A stretch of DNA of 64,000 nt, taken from assembly GCF_900102545.1 (NCBI RefSeq), contig NZ_FNBN01000011.1, positions 18,603 to 82,602 of the forward strand, written 5' to 3'. The translations under genes and the position numbers were made by a program. The first letter of the stretch is position 1; every line of letters begins with the position of its first letter. The notes under the pieces were generated by a model that worked only from the letters and a program-made list of their open reading frames with translations, did not search any database and was not told the DNA's origin. The stretch comes from Chitinophaga filiformis (GTDB lineage Bacteria > Bacteroidota > Bacteroidia > Chitinophagales > Chitinophagaceae). Of this stretch, positions 9,515 through 19,647 are shown one piece after another.

Positions 9515-12500
9515 ATGAAAAAAATTTTATCCCTGTTTATCCTGCTGTTATCACTCAACACATGGATATCAGCACAAGACAAGGCACCAGGGGGCAAGGT
9601 GCTGGATGCAGCATCAGGCAAACCACTACCCTTCGTCACCATTACAAACACAACTAACAAAGGGGCTTCCATGAAAGCGGATGCCGACGGACAGTTTCCC
9701 CTGCCTGCAGCAAAAGCCGTCCTGAGCTTCCGGTTCGTGGGCTATAAAACACAGACCGTTACCTTCAACCCCGGACAAACATCGCTTGTTATAAGAATGG
9801 AAACAGAGGTCTCCGGACTGGATGAAGTCGTAGTGATCGGTTACGGTCAGCAGAAAAAGAAAGACATCACCAGTGCAGTATCCAGCATCTCCGGCAAAGA
9901 GATCTCCGAACTGCCTGCCACCTCTATTAACAGCGCCCTACAGGCTAAAGTGCCCGGTGTACAGATCACCAGCGCTGGCTATGAACCAGGCGCCGGTACT
10001 AACATCAGGATCAGGGGCATCAACTCCATCACACAGGGCGACGGCCCTATTTATGTAGTGGACGGTGTCATCCTGACCGGCGATATCAGAGAGATCAACC
10101 CATACGACATTGAATCCATAGACGTGCTGAAAGATGCTTCCGCAGCAGCGATATATGGCGCCCGTGCAGCAGCCGGCGTAGTGATCATCACTACAAAAAA
10201 GGCGAAGACCGGCCGCGCTTCCGTTGATTATAACGGCTACTACGGTGCACAAAAAATCGTTAAGACCTACGACTTCATAGACGGCGCCCAGTACGGCTAT
10301 CTCCGCCGCCTGGCATGGGCTGATGAAGATCCGAACGCCTGGCCAATGAACAACCCGGAAACAGACAAACAGATATTCAGCGCAGATGAGCTGAAAAGCC
10401 TGGCCGAAGGTAAGACCTACGACTGGCCATCCACCATCACACAGGTGGGCCAGCAGCAGAGCCATACCCTGAGTATTTCCAATGGTATCGGCAAAAACAA
10501 GGTGTACCTGAGCGGCAACTACCTCAACCAGGACGGTATCATCAAAGGGTCTAACATGAAACGTTATGCCCTGAAAGCGAACCTGGAATCGGCCGTAACA
10601 GATAAACTGACCATTGGCATGAATACCAACTATTCCCATATTCAGACCAGCATCGTCAGCAATGAGGCCTACTACACAGCCGTAACCATGAGCCCTCTGC
10701 GGCCTATTTACGACTCCACCGGCAAACCAACGGTCACAATAGATCCCAGTACCGGCAACCTTACTTCCAACAATCCCCTCGCCCTGGCGCTCGATGCCAT
10801 CAACCACCGCATAGACGACAGGCTGATAGGCAACATGTACCTGGATTATAAACTGCTGCCCGGACTGAGCTTCCGTTCCAACCTCGGTGCAGATATCTAT
10901 AAGAACCAGCAGTTTGAATACTATCCAAGGAACACCAGCACCGGCTACCTGCAGAAAGGTGTAGCGAAAGTGCAGAACTTCGGTTACCGCGACTGGCTCT
11001 GGGAAAATACCATGACCTACGACTATAACCCTTCTGAAGATCACTCCCTCAACCTCCTCTCTGGTTTCACCTTCCAGAAAAGAAGACAGGAGTGGAACTT
11101 CGAACAGGCCTCCGGTTTCCCGACAGATGAACTGACCTATAAAAACATGAACCTGGCCACCAGGAGGGATTATATTTCCAGCGACTACTTCAACTGGGCT
11201 ACCAGCTCACTGCTCGGTAGGGCCATCTATAAATACAAACAACGTTATATCCTGAACTTCACCGCCCGTTACGATGGATCTTCCCGCTTCGGTGCAGAGA
11301 ACCGTTACGGCTTCTTCCCTTCTATCAGTGGTGCATGGCGACTGATCGATGAACCATTCCTGGGTGTAAAGATCAAATCACACGTCAGCGATGCCAAGAT
11401 CAGGGTCAGCTATGGTATCATCGGTAACCAGGACGTTTCCTACGACAAGATATTCTCACAGATGAACGCCGCCACCTATCCATTCAATGGCAGCACACAA
11501 TCCAGCGGCTACCAGATAGGCAGCAACAAAGGCAATAGCGCACTGAAATGGGAAAGCCAGCATCAGTTCAACGCCGGCTTTGACCTCGGATTGCTGAACA
11601 ACAGGATCCAGATGACATTCGACTTCTACAACAAGAATATCAAAAACCTCCTGTTACAAAACACACTGGCGCCATCACAGGGCTTCGATGCAACGATGAT
11701 CAATGTTGCGTCTATGAACACAAGGGGTATGGATATCGGACTGAAAATATACCCTGTTAAGACGCCTAACTTCGACTGGCAGATGGATCTTAACTGGTCT
11801 AAATATAAATCCAAAGTAACCGCACTGCTGCCCGGTAGAGACTCTCTCAGCCCTTATCTGAAAGTGGGTGAAGCGCCCAACAGCCTGATCGTCGATTATG
11901 TGTTTGACGGTATCTATAACAAAGGAGATGATTTTAAGCTGAACCCTACCGGCAAACCAGGTGATGTGCGTATCAAAGACCTGAACAACGACGGCATCAT
12001 CAATCAATATGACAGAGCTATAGTAGGCCGTACTACTCCTAAAGCCTGGGGCGGTATCTGGAACTACTTCAGGTACAAACGCGTATCAATGACGGTATTC
12101 GCAAGCTACATGTATGGCCATGACATCTACAACAAGGCTTATATGGATTATGTCTATTCCGACGGCCGCAGAGTGATCCTGAAAGATGGACTGAACTACT
12201 GGACATCGGAAAATACAAATACCAACATCCCACGTCCGAATGCATTCGGTAGCTCTACCAGGACACTGCCACAGGGTTCTTCCAGCTTTGCAGTACAGAA
12301 AGGCGACTTCCTTCGCATCAGGAATATCACCCTGGCATACGACTTCTCTCCGACCCTTTTATCTAAACTGAAAATAAGGTCGCTGAACGTATACGCCCAG
12401 GCAATGGAACCATTCCTGTTCACCGGGTATAAAGGCACCGATCCTGAAATAGGCGTGGCACAAGGGGCGTACGATATCTATCCCCGCTTCAGGACCTATC

Positions 12501-12526
12501 TGTTCGGTTTAAAAATGGGCTTATAA
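9515..12526 (+). CDS. SusC/RagA-family TonB-dependent outer-membrane transporter
   Basis: A 1003-residue outer-membrane channel. The signal peptide ends near residue 21 (WISAQ). It is followed by a carboxypeptidase-regulatory-like domain (about 25-95), the TonB-box region DEVVVIGYG, the plug domain (about 110-220, with GPIYVVDGV and ASAAAIYGARAA), and a 22-strand barrel ending LFGLKMGL. It imports oligosaccharides with energy from TonB and pairs with the SusD lipoprotein that starts 10 bases later. It is the first gene of a plus-strand operon of six genes. There is no N-terminal STN domain, so it is not an anti-sigma-signalling type. Confidence 0.95.
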   Translation: MKKILSLFILLLSLNTWISAQDKAPGGKVLDAASGKPLPFVTITNTTNKGASMKADADGQFPLPAAKAVLSFRFVGYKTQTVTFNPGQTSLVIRMETEVSGLDEVVVIGYGQQKKKDITSAVSSISGKEISELPATSINSALQAKVPGVQITSAGYEPGAGTNIRIRGINSITQGDGPIYVVDGVILTGDIREINPYDIESIDVLKDASAAAIYGARAAAGVVIITTKKAKTGRASVDYNGYYGAQKIVKTYDFIDGAQYGYLRRLAWADEDPNAWPMNNPETDKQIFSADELKSLAEGKTYDWPSTITQVGQQQSHTLSISNGIGKNKVYLSGNYLNQDGIIKGSNMKRYALKANLESAVTDKLTIGMNTNYSHIQTSIVSNEAYYTAVTMSPLRPIYDSTGKPTVTIDPSTGNLTSNNPLALALDAINHRIDDRLIGNMYLDYKLLPGLSFRSNLGADIYKNQQFEYYPRNTSTGYLQKGVAKVQNFGYRDWLWENTMTYDYNPSEDHSLNLLSGFTFQKRRQEWNFEQASGFPTDELTYKNMNLATRRDYISSDYFNWATSSLLGRAIYKYKQRYILNFTARYDGSSRFGAENRYGFFPSISGAWRLIDEPFLGVKIKSHVSDAKIRVSYGIIGNQDVSYDKIFSQMNAATYPFNGSTQSSGYQIGSNKGNSALKWESQHQFNAGFDLGLLNNRIQMTFDFYNKNIKNLLLQNTLAPSQGFDATMINVASMNTRGMDIGLKIYPVKTPNFDWQMDLNWSKYKSKVTALLPGRDSLSPYLKVGEAPNSLIVDYVFDGIYNKGDDFKLNPTGKPGDVRIKDLNNDGIINQYDRAIVGRTTPKAWGGIWNYFRYKRVSMTVFASYMYGHDIYNKAYMDYVYSDGRRVILKDGLNYWTSENTNTNIPRPNAFGSSTRTLPQGSSSFAVQKGDFLRIRNITLAYDFSPTLLSKLKIRSLNVYAQAMEPFLFTGYKGTDPEIGVAQGAYDIYPRFRTYLFGLKMGL

Positions 12527-12536
12527 TCTCCTAAAA

Positions 12537-14051
12537 ATGACACTTATGCAAACGCATCGCTATATACTGTTCTTTACCTTACTCGCCGGAGTACTCTTTT
12601 CCGGTTGCAGTAAACAACTTGATATTAAACCGGAGGTATTCGTTTCTCCGGAAGAACTATACAAAGACGAAGCCGGAATTACGGCCGGCATCACCGGTAT
12701 CTACCGCCAACTGCTGGTACTGAAAAGATCAGACTATGCTGTAGTCGGCATGGTGGGCACCGATGAAGCGAAGATGACCACCTTCGTACCCACCTGGGGA
12801 CCTTACTGGCAGGGATTTGCAGCGGTGAATAGCTACTCTCCGCTGATGACCGCACAGAACGACGTCGTGCAGGGTTTCTGGATTAACAGTTATAAGGGCA
12901 TCAACAACGCCAATACCGCCATAAAATATATACAGCCATCTGCTGTGAATGAAGACTTCAAAGCACGTGCACTGGGAGAAGCAAAGTTCATGCGCGCATT
13001 ATTCTACTTCTACCTGGTACAGTTGTATGGTGGTGTGCCAATGCCTACCGATGTTGACAACCCCGACGCTGTGAGAGATGGCTATCCACGCAGTACAGCA
13101 GAAGATGTCTACAAGCTGGTAATATCCGACCTGCAGTATGCGGCCGAACATTTAAGCAGCAAAGGAAGCAATGGAATCGATGCAGGTCATGCCACCCAGG
13201 AGGCGGCGATCGCATTGCTTGGCAAGGTCTATCTTACACACAAAGATTACGCCCTGGCTAAAAACACACTGGAACCCTTGCTGACGTCTTCAAAGACAAG
13301 CCTCATGCCGGTATATGCCGACCTGTTCGTAGAGAAAAATGAAAACAATATCGAGTCTTTGTTTGAAGTACAGTTCTCCAATGAACCAGACAATACCAGC
13401 AACATGGCCAATAACACCGGCGCATGGCAGATCAACTCTCCCGGCCTTAGTGGCGCCGGCGGACACGTGATCATTCCCACTGATTACTTCTTTAACAGTT
13501 TCGAAGACAGTGATCTCAGAAAAGATGCAACATTCCGCACGGTGTTCTATGATGTAAACGGAAACCTCGTTGATTATTCCTGGTGGGCTGATGTAGGCAA
13601 ACCGCATGTGAAGAAATTTGATATCACCAAAGGAGTATCCGTAAGCGGCTCTCTGTCGTCCAGGAATATGTATTACCTCCGTCTTGCAGACGCCATACTG
13701 ATGTATGCAGAAGCTGTCAACGAACTGAACGACGTACCAACCGCCCTGGCTAATCTGAATAAGATCAGGCAGCGCGCCGGTCTGCCTAAATATGAAGATG
13801 CACATGGCGGTGTACCATCCCAGGACCAGCTGCGTACTGAGATCATGATGGAGCGTATGCGTGAACTGGGCTTCGAAGGATGGAGATGGTTCGACCTGAA
13901 AAGGACCGGAACCCTGCTGAATGCGGTAGGTACCAACAATCCTGATGCAACGCCTAATATCCAGCCTAAACACCTGCTGTATCCGATCCCGGCAAAAGAA
14001 TTTGAGAACAATCCGAAACTTACACCTAAAGACCAAAATGAGGGTTACTAA
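12537..14051 (+). CDS. SusD/RagB-family glycan-binding lipoprotein
   Basis: A 504-residue surface lipoprotein that caps the SusC barrel and binds glycan. The N-terminus is a lipoprotein signal ending in LFSGC. A second in-frame ATG three codons in is an alternative start. The SusD helical TPR scaffold is seen in RALGEAKFMRALFYFYLVQLYGGVP and in the C-terminal motif RLADAILMYAEAVNELND with REL(G)FEGWRWFDLKRTG. It ends three bases before the next gene, so translation is probably coupled. Ligand not predictable from sequence. Confidence 0.95.
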   Translation: MTLMQTHRYILFFTLLAGVLFSGCSKQLDIKPEVFVSPEELYKDEAGITAGITGIYRQLLVLKRSDYAVVGMVGTDEAKMTTFVPTWGPYWQGFAAVNSYSPLMTAQNDVVQGFWINSYKGINNANTAIKYIQPSAVNEDFKARALGEAKFMRALFYFYLVQLYGGVPMPTDVDNPDAVRDGYPRSTAEDVYKLVISDLQYAAEHLSSKGSNGIDAGHATQEAAIALLGKVYLTHKDYALAKNTLEPLLTSSKTSLMPVYADLFVEKNENNIESLFEVQFSNEPDNTSNMANNTGAWQINSPGLSGAGGHVIIPTDYFFNSFEDSDLRKDATFRTVFYDVNGNLVDYSWWADVGKPHVKKFDITKGVSVSGSLSSRNMYYLRLADAILMYAEAVNELNDVPTALANLNKIRQRAGLPKYEDAHGGVPSQDQLRTEIMMERMRELGFEGWRWFDLKRTGTLLNAVGTNNPDATPNIQPKHLLYPIPAKEFENNPKLTPKDQNEGY

Positions 14052-14054
14052 TCC

Positions 14055-16241
14055 ATGAAGATCATCCGTAACATATCATTTGCCGGCCTGCTTTGCATGG
14101 TATCCGGAAATATACTGGCACAGACAGTCACATCATCGGCCGACAGTCTGGTGGTGTCCAATGCGCACGTGCAACTAACGGTAGACAGTCACACCGGCAG
14201 GGTCAACTACCTGTTCAGCAACGGCGTACGGCTGCAGAACACCATCGCCACGGTAGAAGAGTTGACTAATGGAAAACTCGCCAGTACTGATTTCTCTCAG
14301 CATAAGTACAGTACATCTCCCATGCAGGACGCTTCCGGCAAAGGTGTTACCATCTCCATCATACACAGTGATCCTTCCAGACCTTTAAAACTCGAACAAC
14401 ACATAACAGTCTACGCACAATCGTCTCACCTGCTGCTCAATGTACAGGCCATAGGTGACGCGACACTGGAAACGCGTAACATCTCTCCATTAACCATTAT
14501 CCCGGAACAGCAGGCTTACCTGTTTGTTCCGGGTAATGCACCCCGCATCCTGGACGTTCCCTTCGACAATGATAACTGGGTACCGGTTATTACCCGTCAA
14601 TGGCCTTCCGCCTCTGGCATGAGTTATGAATTCACTTCTGTGTATGACCAGCATAGTCTTTCCGGGCTGGTAACAGGCAGTGTAACACACGACTTCTGGA
14701 AAACCGGCTTCCGTTACGGAACAGGCAAAGAAACCGGCCGTATCGATTCTTTTATCGTATATGGAGGGGCCGCTACCGCGGATGACAAATCCTTACAGCC
14801 GGCTTACGGCGGATTGGATGGCACCCACGACCACACGCCTCACGGCACGATGCTGGGCAAAACGCTGACTTCTCCGCTCATCTACCTGGCTGCCGATACA
14901 GATACCCGTAAGGCATTTACCACCTACGGACAGGTAAACGTGCAAGTAGCAGGCCGCAGTGAATGGAAAGGCGAAGCTCCCTTTTACTGGAACAGCTTCG
15001 GTGTGGAAGGGGTACTGGGTTATAGCAAGGTAATGATGCCACCCGGTGTCATCAAAATATCCGACTTCCTTGCCACCCTGGACAACTTCAACAAATATGC
15101 CCCTCCGGTGCTCAGCGTTGACTCGTATGACCAATCCATATACACAACCTCACTGCTGACGTCTTTGGCCAGATATGGGCAGAAAAAGCGGCAACAAATG
15201 GGCTTTTATTTTATACCTTTCGCCGTGTGGACCTGGAAGAACTCCCTGGACAATCCATTGGCAGGTACACAAACACCCCTGAGTGAAGTTGTGCTAAAGG
15301 ATAAGAACAGGCAACCTATTATGTACAAAGAAGGCGACTGGGCCTGTTACCCGATCGATCCTTCCCACCCGGCTACAAGAGCCTCCATCATTCAGCAATT
15401 ACAAAAGGCAAAGGCAATCCATGCCACCTTTATCAAAATAGACTTCCTGACCGCCGGCGCGCTGGAATCCAGCACCCGGTACAACCGCAATACCCGTTCA
15501 GGTATGCAGGCATACAACGAGGGAATGAAAATGCTCCGCTCACTGGTGGATTCCATCATGGGGCCCGATATCTTTATCACACAGGCTATCTCCCCCATGT
15601 TCCCCCATCAGTATGCACATACCCGCTTCATCTCTACAGATGTGTACTCCCACCTGCGGGATGATCAGCCGGGATTCCCCCATTGGGGCAGCACAGCCGC
15701 TTCACTCATGGCCGGCTCCCATATGTCGTGGATGCAGGGAACATTGTGGCCGTTCACCAACCTGGACGTGATCGTGATGAAGAACTTCCAGAACAACCCT
15801 GACCTCAGCGAACAGGAGATCAAGGTGCGCCTCTATGCCATGATGGTAATGGGCAGCATCCTGGGAGACGGCTCTGACTTCCGTCAGAAACTAGCGGCAG
15901 AGAGAGCGAAGAAGTTCCTGAACCATCCGGCAGTATGTGCCTGGTTCAGCCATCCTGTAGCCTTTACGCCAGTCAGCATGTCTGACGGCGATACCCAGGA
16001 CCAGCAGATGACCTTCTTCCACAAGGGAGATACAACCCTGCTGGCAATGTTCAACTTCATAAAGGACAAATCCTTTGACGCCAGCTGGCAAACGGCAGAC
16101 GTGGCAGACAAAAGGCACTATGAGATCAGGGATTTTATGACAGACGCCGTACTGGGAGAGATCAGCAATGGTCAGTCTTCCTTTACGCTGACAGTGCCTC
16201 CTAAAGATGCGTTATTAGTTAAACTCGTCCCACGGGACTAA
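14055..16241 (+). CDS. Secreted glycoside hydrolase, clan GH-D (alpha-galactosidase)-like
   Basis: A 728-residue protein with a signal peptide ending near residue 22 (NILAQ). It has an N-terminal beta-sandwich (about 25-340) and a probable TIM barrel (about 350-640), then a C-terminal beta domain. In the barrel, TFIKIDFL gives an Asp at residue 463 at the place of the GH27/GH36 nucleophile. RFISTDVYSH gives an Asp at 529 where the clan keeps its acid/base. This arrangement suggests an alpha-galactosidase-like retaining exo-glycosidase acting in the periplasm on oligosaccharides brought in by SusCD. The exact family (GH36 or a relative) is uncertain and the specificity is not shown. It is the only recognisable glycosidase in this locus. 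Confidence 0.6.
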   Translation: MKIIRNISFAGLLCMVSGNILAQTVTSSADSLVVSNAHVQLTVDSHTGRVNYLFSNGVRLQNTIATVEELTNGKLASTDFSQHKYSTSPMQDASGKGVTISIIHSDPSRPLKLEQHITVYAQSSHLLLNVQAIGDATLETRNISPLTIIPEQQAYLFVPGNAPRILDVPFDNDNWVPVITRQWPSASGMSYEFTSVYDQHSLSGLVTGSVTHDFWKTGFRYGTGKETGRIDSFIVYGGAATADDKSLQPAYGGLDGTHDHTPHGTMLGKTLTSPLIYLAADTDTRKAFTTYGQVNVQVAGRSEWKGEAPFYWNSFGVEGVLGYSKVMMPPGVIKISDFLATLDNFNKYAPPVLSVDSYDQSIYTTSLLTSLARYGQKKRQQMGFYFIPFAVWTWKNSLDNPLAGTQTPLSEVVLKDKNRQPIMYKEGDWACYPIDPSHPATRASIIQQLQKAKAIHATFIKIDFLTAGALESSTRYNRNTRSGMQAYNEGMKMLRSLVDSIMGPDIFITQAISPMFPHQYAHTRFISTDVYSHLRDDQPGFPHWGSTAASLMAGSHMSWMQGTLWPFTNLDVIVMKNFQNNPDLSEQEIKVRLYAMMVMGSILGDGSDFRQKLAAERAKKFLNHPAVCAWFSHPVAFTPVSMSDGDTQDQQMTFFHKGDTTLLAMFNFIKDKSFDASWQTADVADKRHYEIRDFMTDAVLGEISNGQSSFTLTVPPKDALLVKLVPRD

Positions 16242-16344
16242 AAGAATAAACCAATCCCAGCGATTAGCCATAAACTGGTCCCTGGTGATAAAAAACATAA
16301 ACCAGTTCCCTCGGAATTAAAAGCATAAATATAAAAGTGATCAT

Positions 16345-19300
16345 ATGGAAGTGACAGTCAGGATAGAAAGAGTATCCATACCCACGTACAAGACAGGCAC
16401 ACCGGAGAAACACCCTATGTTCCTCGAGAAGAGAGTATACCAGGGCAGCAGTGGTGTTGTGTACCCTCATCCCGTTATCGAGCAGATCGCTGATGAGAAA
16501 ACCATGCAGGAATACACCGCCGTATTCCTGGAAAATGAATTCCTGCTGATAATGATCCTCCCTGAATTGGGCGGACGTATACAACGTGCATACGACAAGA
16601 TCAGGCAGAGAGACTTTGTATACTACAACCAGGTTATCAAACCTGCACTCGTAGGACTGGCAGGCCCCTGGATCTCAGGCGGTATAGAGTTCAACTGGCC
16701 TCAGCACCATCGTCCCAGCACCTTTCAGCCGGTCGACTTCACCACAGAAGAAAATGCCGACGGCAGTAAAACAGTATGGGTGAATGAAGTGGAAGTGATG
16801 TTCCGCACCAAAGGCATGGCAGGCTTTACACTCTATCCCGATAAGGCCTACCTGGAAATAAAGGGCAAGTTGTTCAATCGTACACTTTTCCCTCAAACCT
16901 TCCTCTGGTGGGCTAATCCGGCAGTGAAAGTGAATGACCACTATCAGTCGGTCTTCCCTCCGGATGTATATGCCGTGTTTGACCACGGTAAACGCGACGT
17001 GTCTGACTTCCCTATTGCAACAGGCACTTACTACAAAGTAGACTATTCACCGGGAACTGATATTTCCCGTTATCATACTATTCCTGTTCCCACCTCCTAC
17101 ATGGCCATCCGCTCGGAGTACGACTTTATGGGTTGTTACGAGCACGATACGCAGGCCGGTATGTTACACGTAGCCGACCACCATGTATCTCCTGGTAAAA
17201 AACAATGGACCTGGGGCAATGGTGATTTCGGATATGCCTGGGACAGGAACCTGACAGATGAAGACGGTCCTTACATCGAGCTGATGACCGGTATGTTCAC
17301 CGATAATCAGCCGGACTTCTCCTGGCTGCAGCCCAATGAAGGCAAGACCTTTGAACAATACTTCATGCCATACTCACAAGCCGGTGTAGTGAAGAATGCT
17401 ACCAAAGAGGCGATGCTGAATATGGAATGGCAGGAGCAGCAGCTGAGCATTAAAGTATATGCCACTGCCCTGTACAAAAATGCAGTCATCCGTTTACTGA
17501 AGAACGGTGAGGAAGTGCAGCAGTTCCCTGCTTCCCTTTCTCCATACGCCCCATTCTCTGCTACATATGATTGTGGCCTGGATGTAGTACCCGAGGACTG
17601 GAAAGTGATCGTTGCCGATGAAGCAGGTCATACACTTGTGTCCTGGCAGCCTGCGCCACCAGTGGAACATGAAATACCGGCACCTGCATCAGCGGCTCGT
17701 CTGCCACAGGATATTGAACAGGTGGAAGAATTGTACCTGAATGGTCATCACCTGGAACAGTACCGTCATGCTACCTTCAATCCGATTGACTATTATGAAG
17801 AAGGTCTGAGAAGAAGTCCCGGAGATATCCGTTGTAATAATGCTATGGGCTTATTACTCCTCCGCCGCGGACAATTCGCCAAAGCGGAACCTTATTTCAG
17901 AACGGCTATCAAAACAATGACCAGCCGTAATCCCAATCCGTACGACGGAGAGGTATATTACAACCTCGGATGTGCGCTATTCCTGCAAGGCAAAAAGTCT
18001 GAAGCATACGATATCTTCTTCAAAGCTACCTGGAATGATGCCTGGCAGCATAGTGGCTTCCTGATGCTGGCACGCATCGCCGCATCCGGTCATAAATGGG
18101 ATGACGCATTATCCCTCGTTAAGAAATCTCTTGTGCGCAATTACCACAATCATACTGCCCGCCACCTGCAAACGATCATCCTGAGAGAAAGAGGTCTGAC
18201 GGAAGATTGTATTGCCTTCGCAAAAGCTTCACTGGAAATAGATCCGTTTAACTACGGATGCCTGTTCGAATGGTATCTCGCCAGCAAAGACAATAGCGTG
18301 TTAGAGAAACTGCGCATTTTAATGCGTGGCAGCCTAAATAACTACCTGGAGCTTTCACTCGACTATGCACATGCCGGTTGTTATACTACCGCTATTCAAG
18401 TATTACAATCATACCTTGATGCGCATGGTGCCACCTCTCCTCTGTTGTATTATTATATGGGATGGTTCGCTACCTGCAATAACGCACCTGAACAAGCCTT
18501 GACTTACTATAAAGACGCTGCCAGACAGGATGCCGGTTACTGCTTCCCGAATAAAGTAGAAGAAGTGATCATCTTACAAAGCGCACTGAACGCCAATCCA
18601 TCCGATGCCAAAGCGGCCTATTACCTGGGCAATCTCTGGTACGATAAACGACAGTATACAGAAGCCATCGCATGCTGGGAAAAGTCGGCCAGCCTCGATA
18701 CCACTTTCGCCATTGTACACAGGAACCTCTCTCTCGCTTATTACAACAAACTGCATAAAAAAGAACAGGCAGTAACCTTCATGGAGAAAGCATTCGGATT
18801 GGCGCCTGATGATGCCCGCATCCTGATGGAGCTGGACCAGCTGTATAAGATCACCGGCAGGTCTTCACAGGAAAGGCTGGCATTACTGGAGAACCATATG
18901 CAGCTGGTAGAGAAAAGAGATGACCTCTACCTGGAACGTATTACCTTATACAATAATCTTGGTGAGTTTGAACAGGCACGTCAGCTCCTGTCGCAAAGAC
19001 AATTCCATCCATGGGAAGGCGGTGAAGGCAAGGTAGTCGGACAGTTCATCTGTTGCCACACTGCCCTTGCAAAAAAAGCTATTTTACAGGAAGAATTTGA
19101 AAAGGCTATCTCCCTGTTAGAGGCACTCTCGGCTTATCCTGAAAACCTGGGTGAAGGGAAACTGTACGGTGCACAGGAGAATGATATCAACTATCTGCTG
19201 GGCTGGGCTTACGCCGGACTCGGACAGGGAGACACTGCGAAGAAATATTTCCATGCTGCTACCATCGGCATTAGTGAACCCGTACAGGCTATCTATTACA

Positions 19301-19647
19301 ACGATCCGCAGCCTGACAAGATCGTATACCAGGCATTGGCATGGCAGCAACTGGGACAACCGGAGAAAGCCCGCCAGATCTTTGAACGCTTCATCCAGTT
19401 TGGAAAGGCACATATCAACGATACGATCCGCATAGATTATTTCGCAGTATCGCTACCTGATATGCTGGTATTTGACCTGGATCTTAATCGTAGGAACCGC
19501 ATCCATTGTCTTTACCTGATGGGGCTCGGTCATATGGGGCTTCAGCAGGAACAGGAAGGACAGCAATACCTGGACGAAGTATTGACGCTCGATGTCAATC
19601 ACCAGGGTGCTACTTTTCATCCATTCACAAAAACGATTCAATGTTAA
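16345..19647 (+). CDS. DUF5107 protein with C-terminal tetratricopeptide repeats
   Basis: A 1100-residue protein without a signal peptide, so probably cytoplasmic. Residues 1-350 or so match DUF5107, a beta-sandwich domain related in look to aldose epimerases and glycoside hydrolase supersandwiches: LPELGGRIQRAYDK, GGIEFNWPQHHRP and WGNGDFGYAWDRN are distinctive. From about 440 onward it is a long array of TPR-like helical pairs, for example AYYLGNLWYDKRQYTEAIACWEKS. It overlaps the start of the epimerase gene by 7 bases, so the two are translationally coupled. Linkage to SusCD, a glycosidase, an epimerase and a sugar transporter implies a sugar-handling role, possibly enzymatic. The function is not established to my knowledge. 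Confidence 0.75.
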   Translation: MEVTVRIERVSIPTYKTGTPEKHPMFLEKRVYQGSSGVVYPHPVIEQIADEKTMQEYTAVFLENEFLLIMILPELGGRIQRAYDKIRQRDFVYYNQVIKPALVGLAGPWISGGIEFNWPQHHRPSTFQPVDFTTEENADGSKTVWVNEVEVMFRTKGMAGFTLYPDKAYLEIKGKLFNRTLFPQTFLWWANPAVKVNDHYQSVFPPDVYAVFDHGKRDVSDFPIATGTYYKVDYSPGTDISRYHTIPVPTSYMAIRSEYDFMGCYEHDTQAGMLHVADHHVSPGKKQWTWGNGDFGYAWDRNLTDEDGPYIELMTGMFTDNQPDFSWLQPNEGKTFEQYFMPYSQAGVVKNATKEAMLNMEWQEQQLSIKVYATALYKNAVIRLLKNGEEVQQFPASLSPYAPFSATYDCGLDVVPEDWKVIVADEAGHTLVSWQPAPPVEHEIPAPASAARLPQDIEQVEELYLNGHHLEQYRHATFNPIDYYEEGLRRSPGDIRCNNAMGLLLLRRGQFAKAEPYFRTAIKTMTSRNPNPYDGEVYYNLGCALFLQGKKSEAYDIFFKATWNDAWQHSGFLMLARIAASGHKWDDALSLVKKSLVRNYHNHTARHLQTIILRERGLTEDCIAFAKASLEIDPFNYGCLFEWYLASKDNSVLEKLRILMRGSLNNYLELSLDYAHAGCYTTAIQVLQSYLDAHGATSPLLYYYMGWFATCNNAPEQALTYYKDAARQDAGYCFPNKVEEVIILQSALNANPSDAKAAYYLGNLWYDKRQYTEAIACWEKSASLDTTFAIVHRNLSLAYYNKLHKKEQAVTFMEKAFGLAPDDARILMELDQLYKITGRSSQERLALLENHMQLVEKRDDLYLERITLYNNLGEFEQARQLLSQRQFHPWEGGEGKVVGQFICCHTALAKKAILQEEFEKAISLLEALSAYPENLGEGKLYGAQENDINYLLGWAYAGLGQGDTAKKYFHAATIGISEPVQAIYYNDPQPDKIVYQALAWQQLGQPEKARQIFERFIQFGKAHINDTIRIDYFAVSLPDMLVFDLDLNRRNRIHCLYLMGLGHMGLQQEQEGQQYLDEVLTLDVNHQGATFHPFTKTIQC

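Noticed and set aside
9938..11044. Long minus-strand open frame inside the first SusC gene
   Set aside because: Antisense shadow of a clear SusC gene; the translation shows no family features, and SusC occupies the whole stretch.
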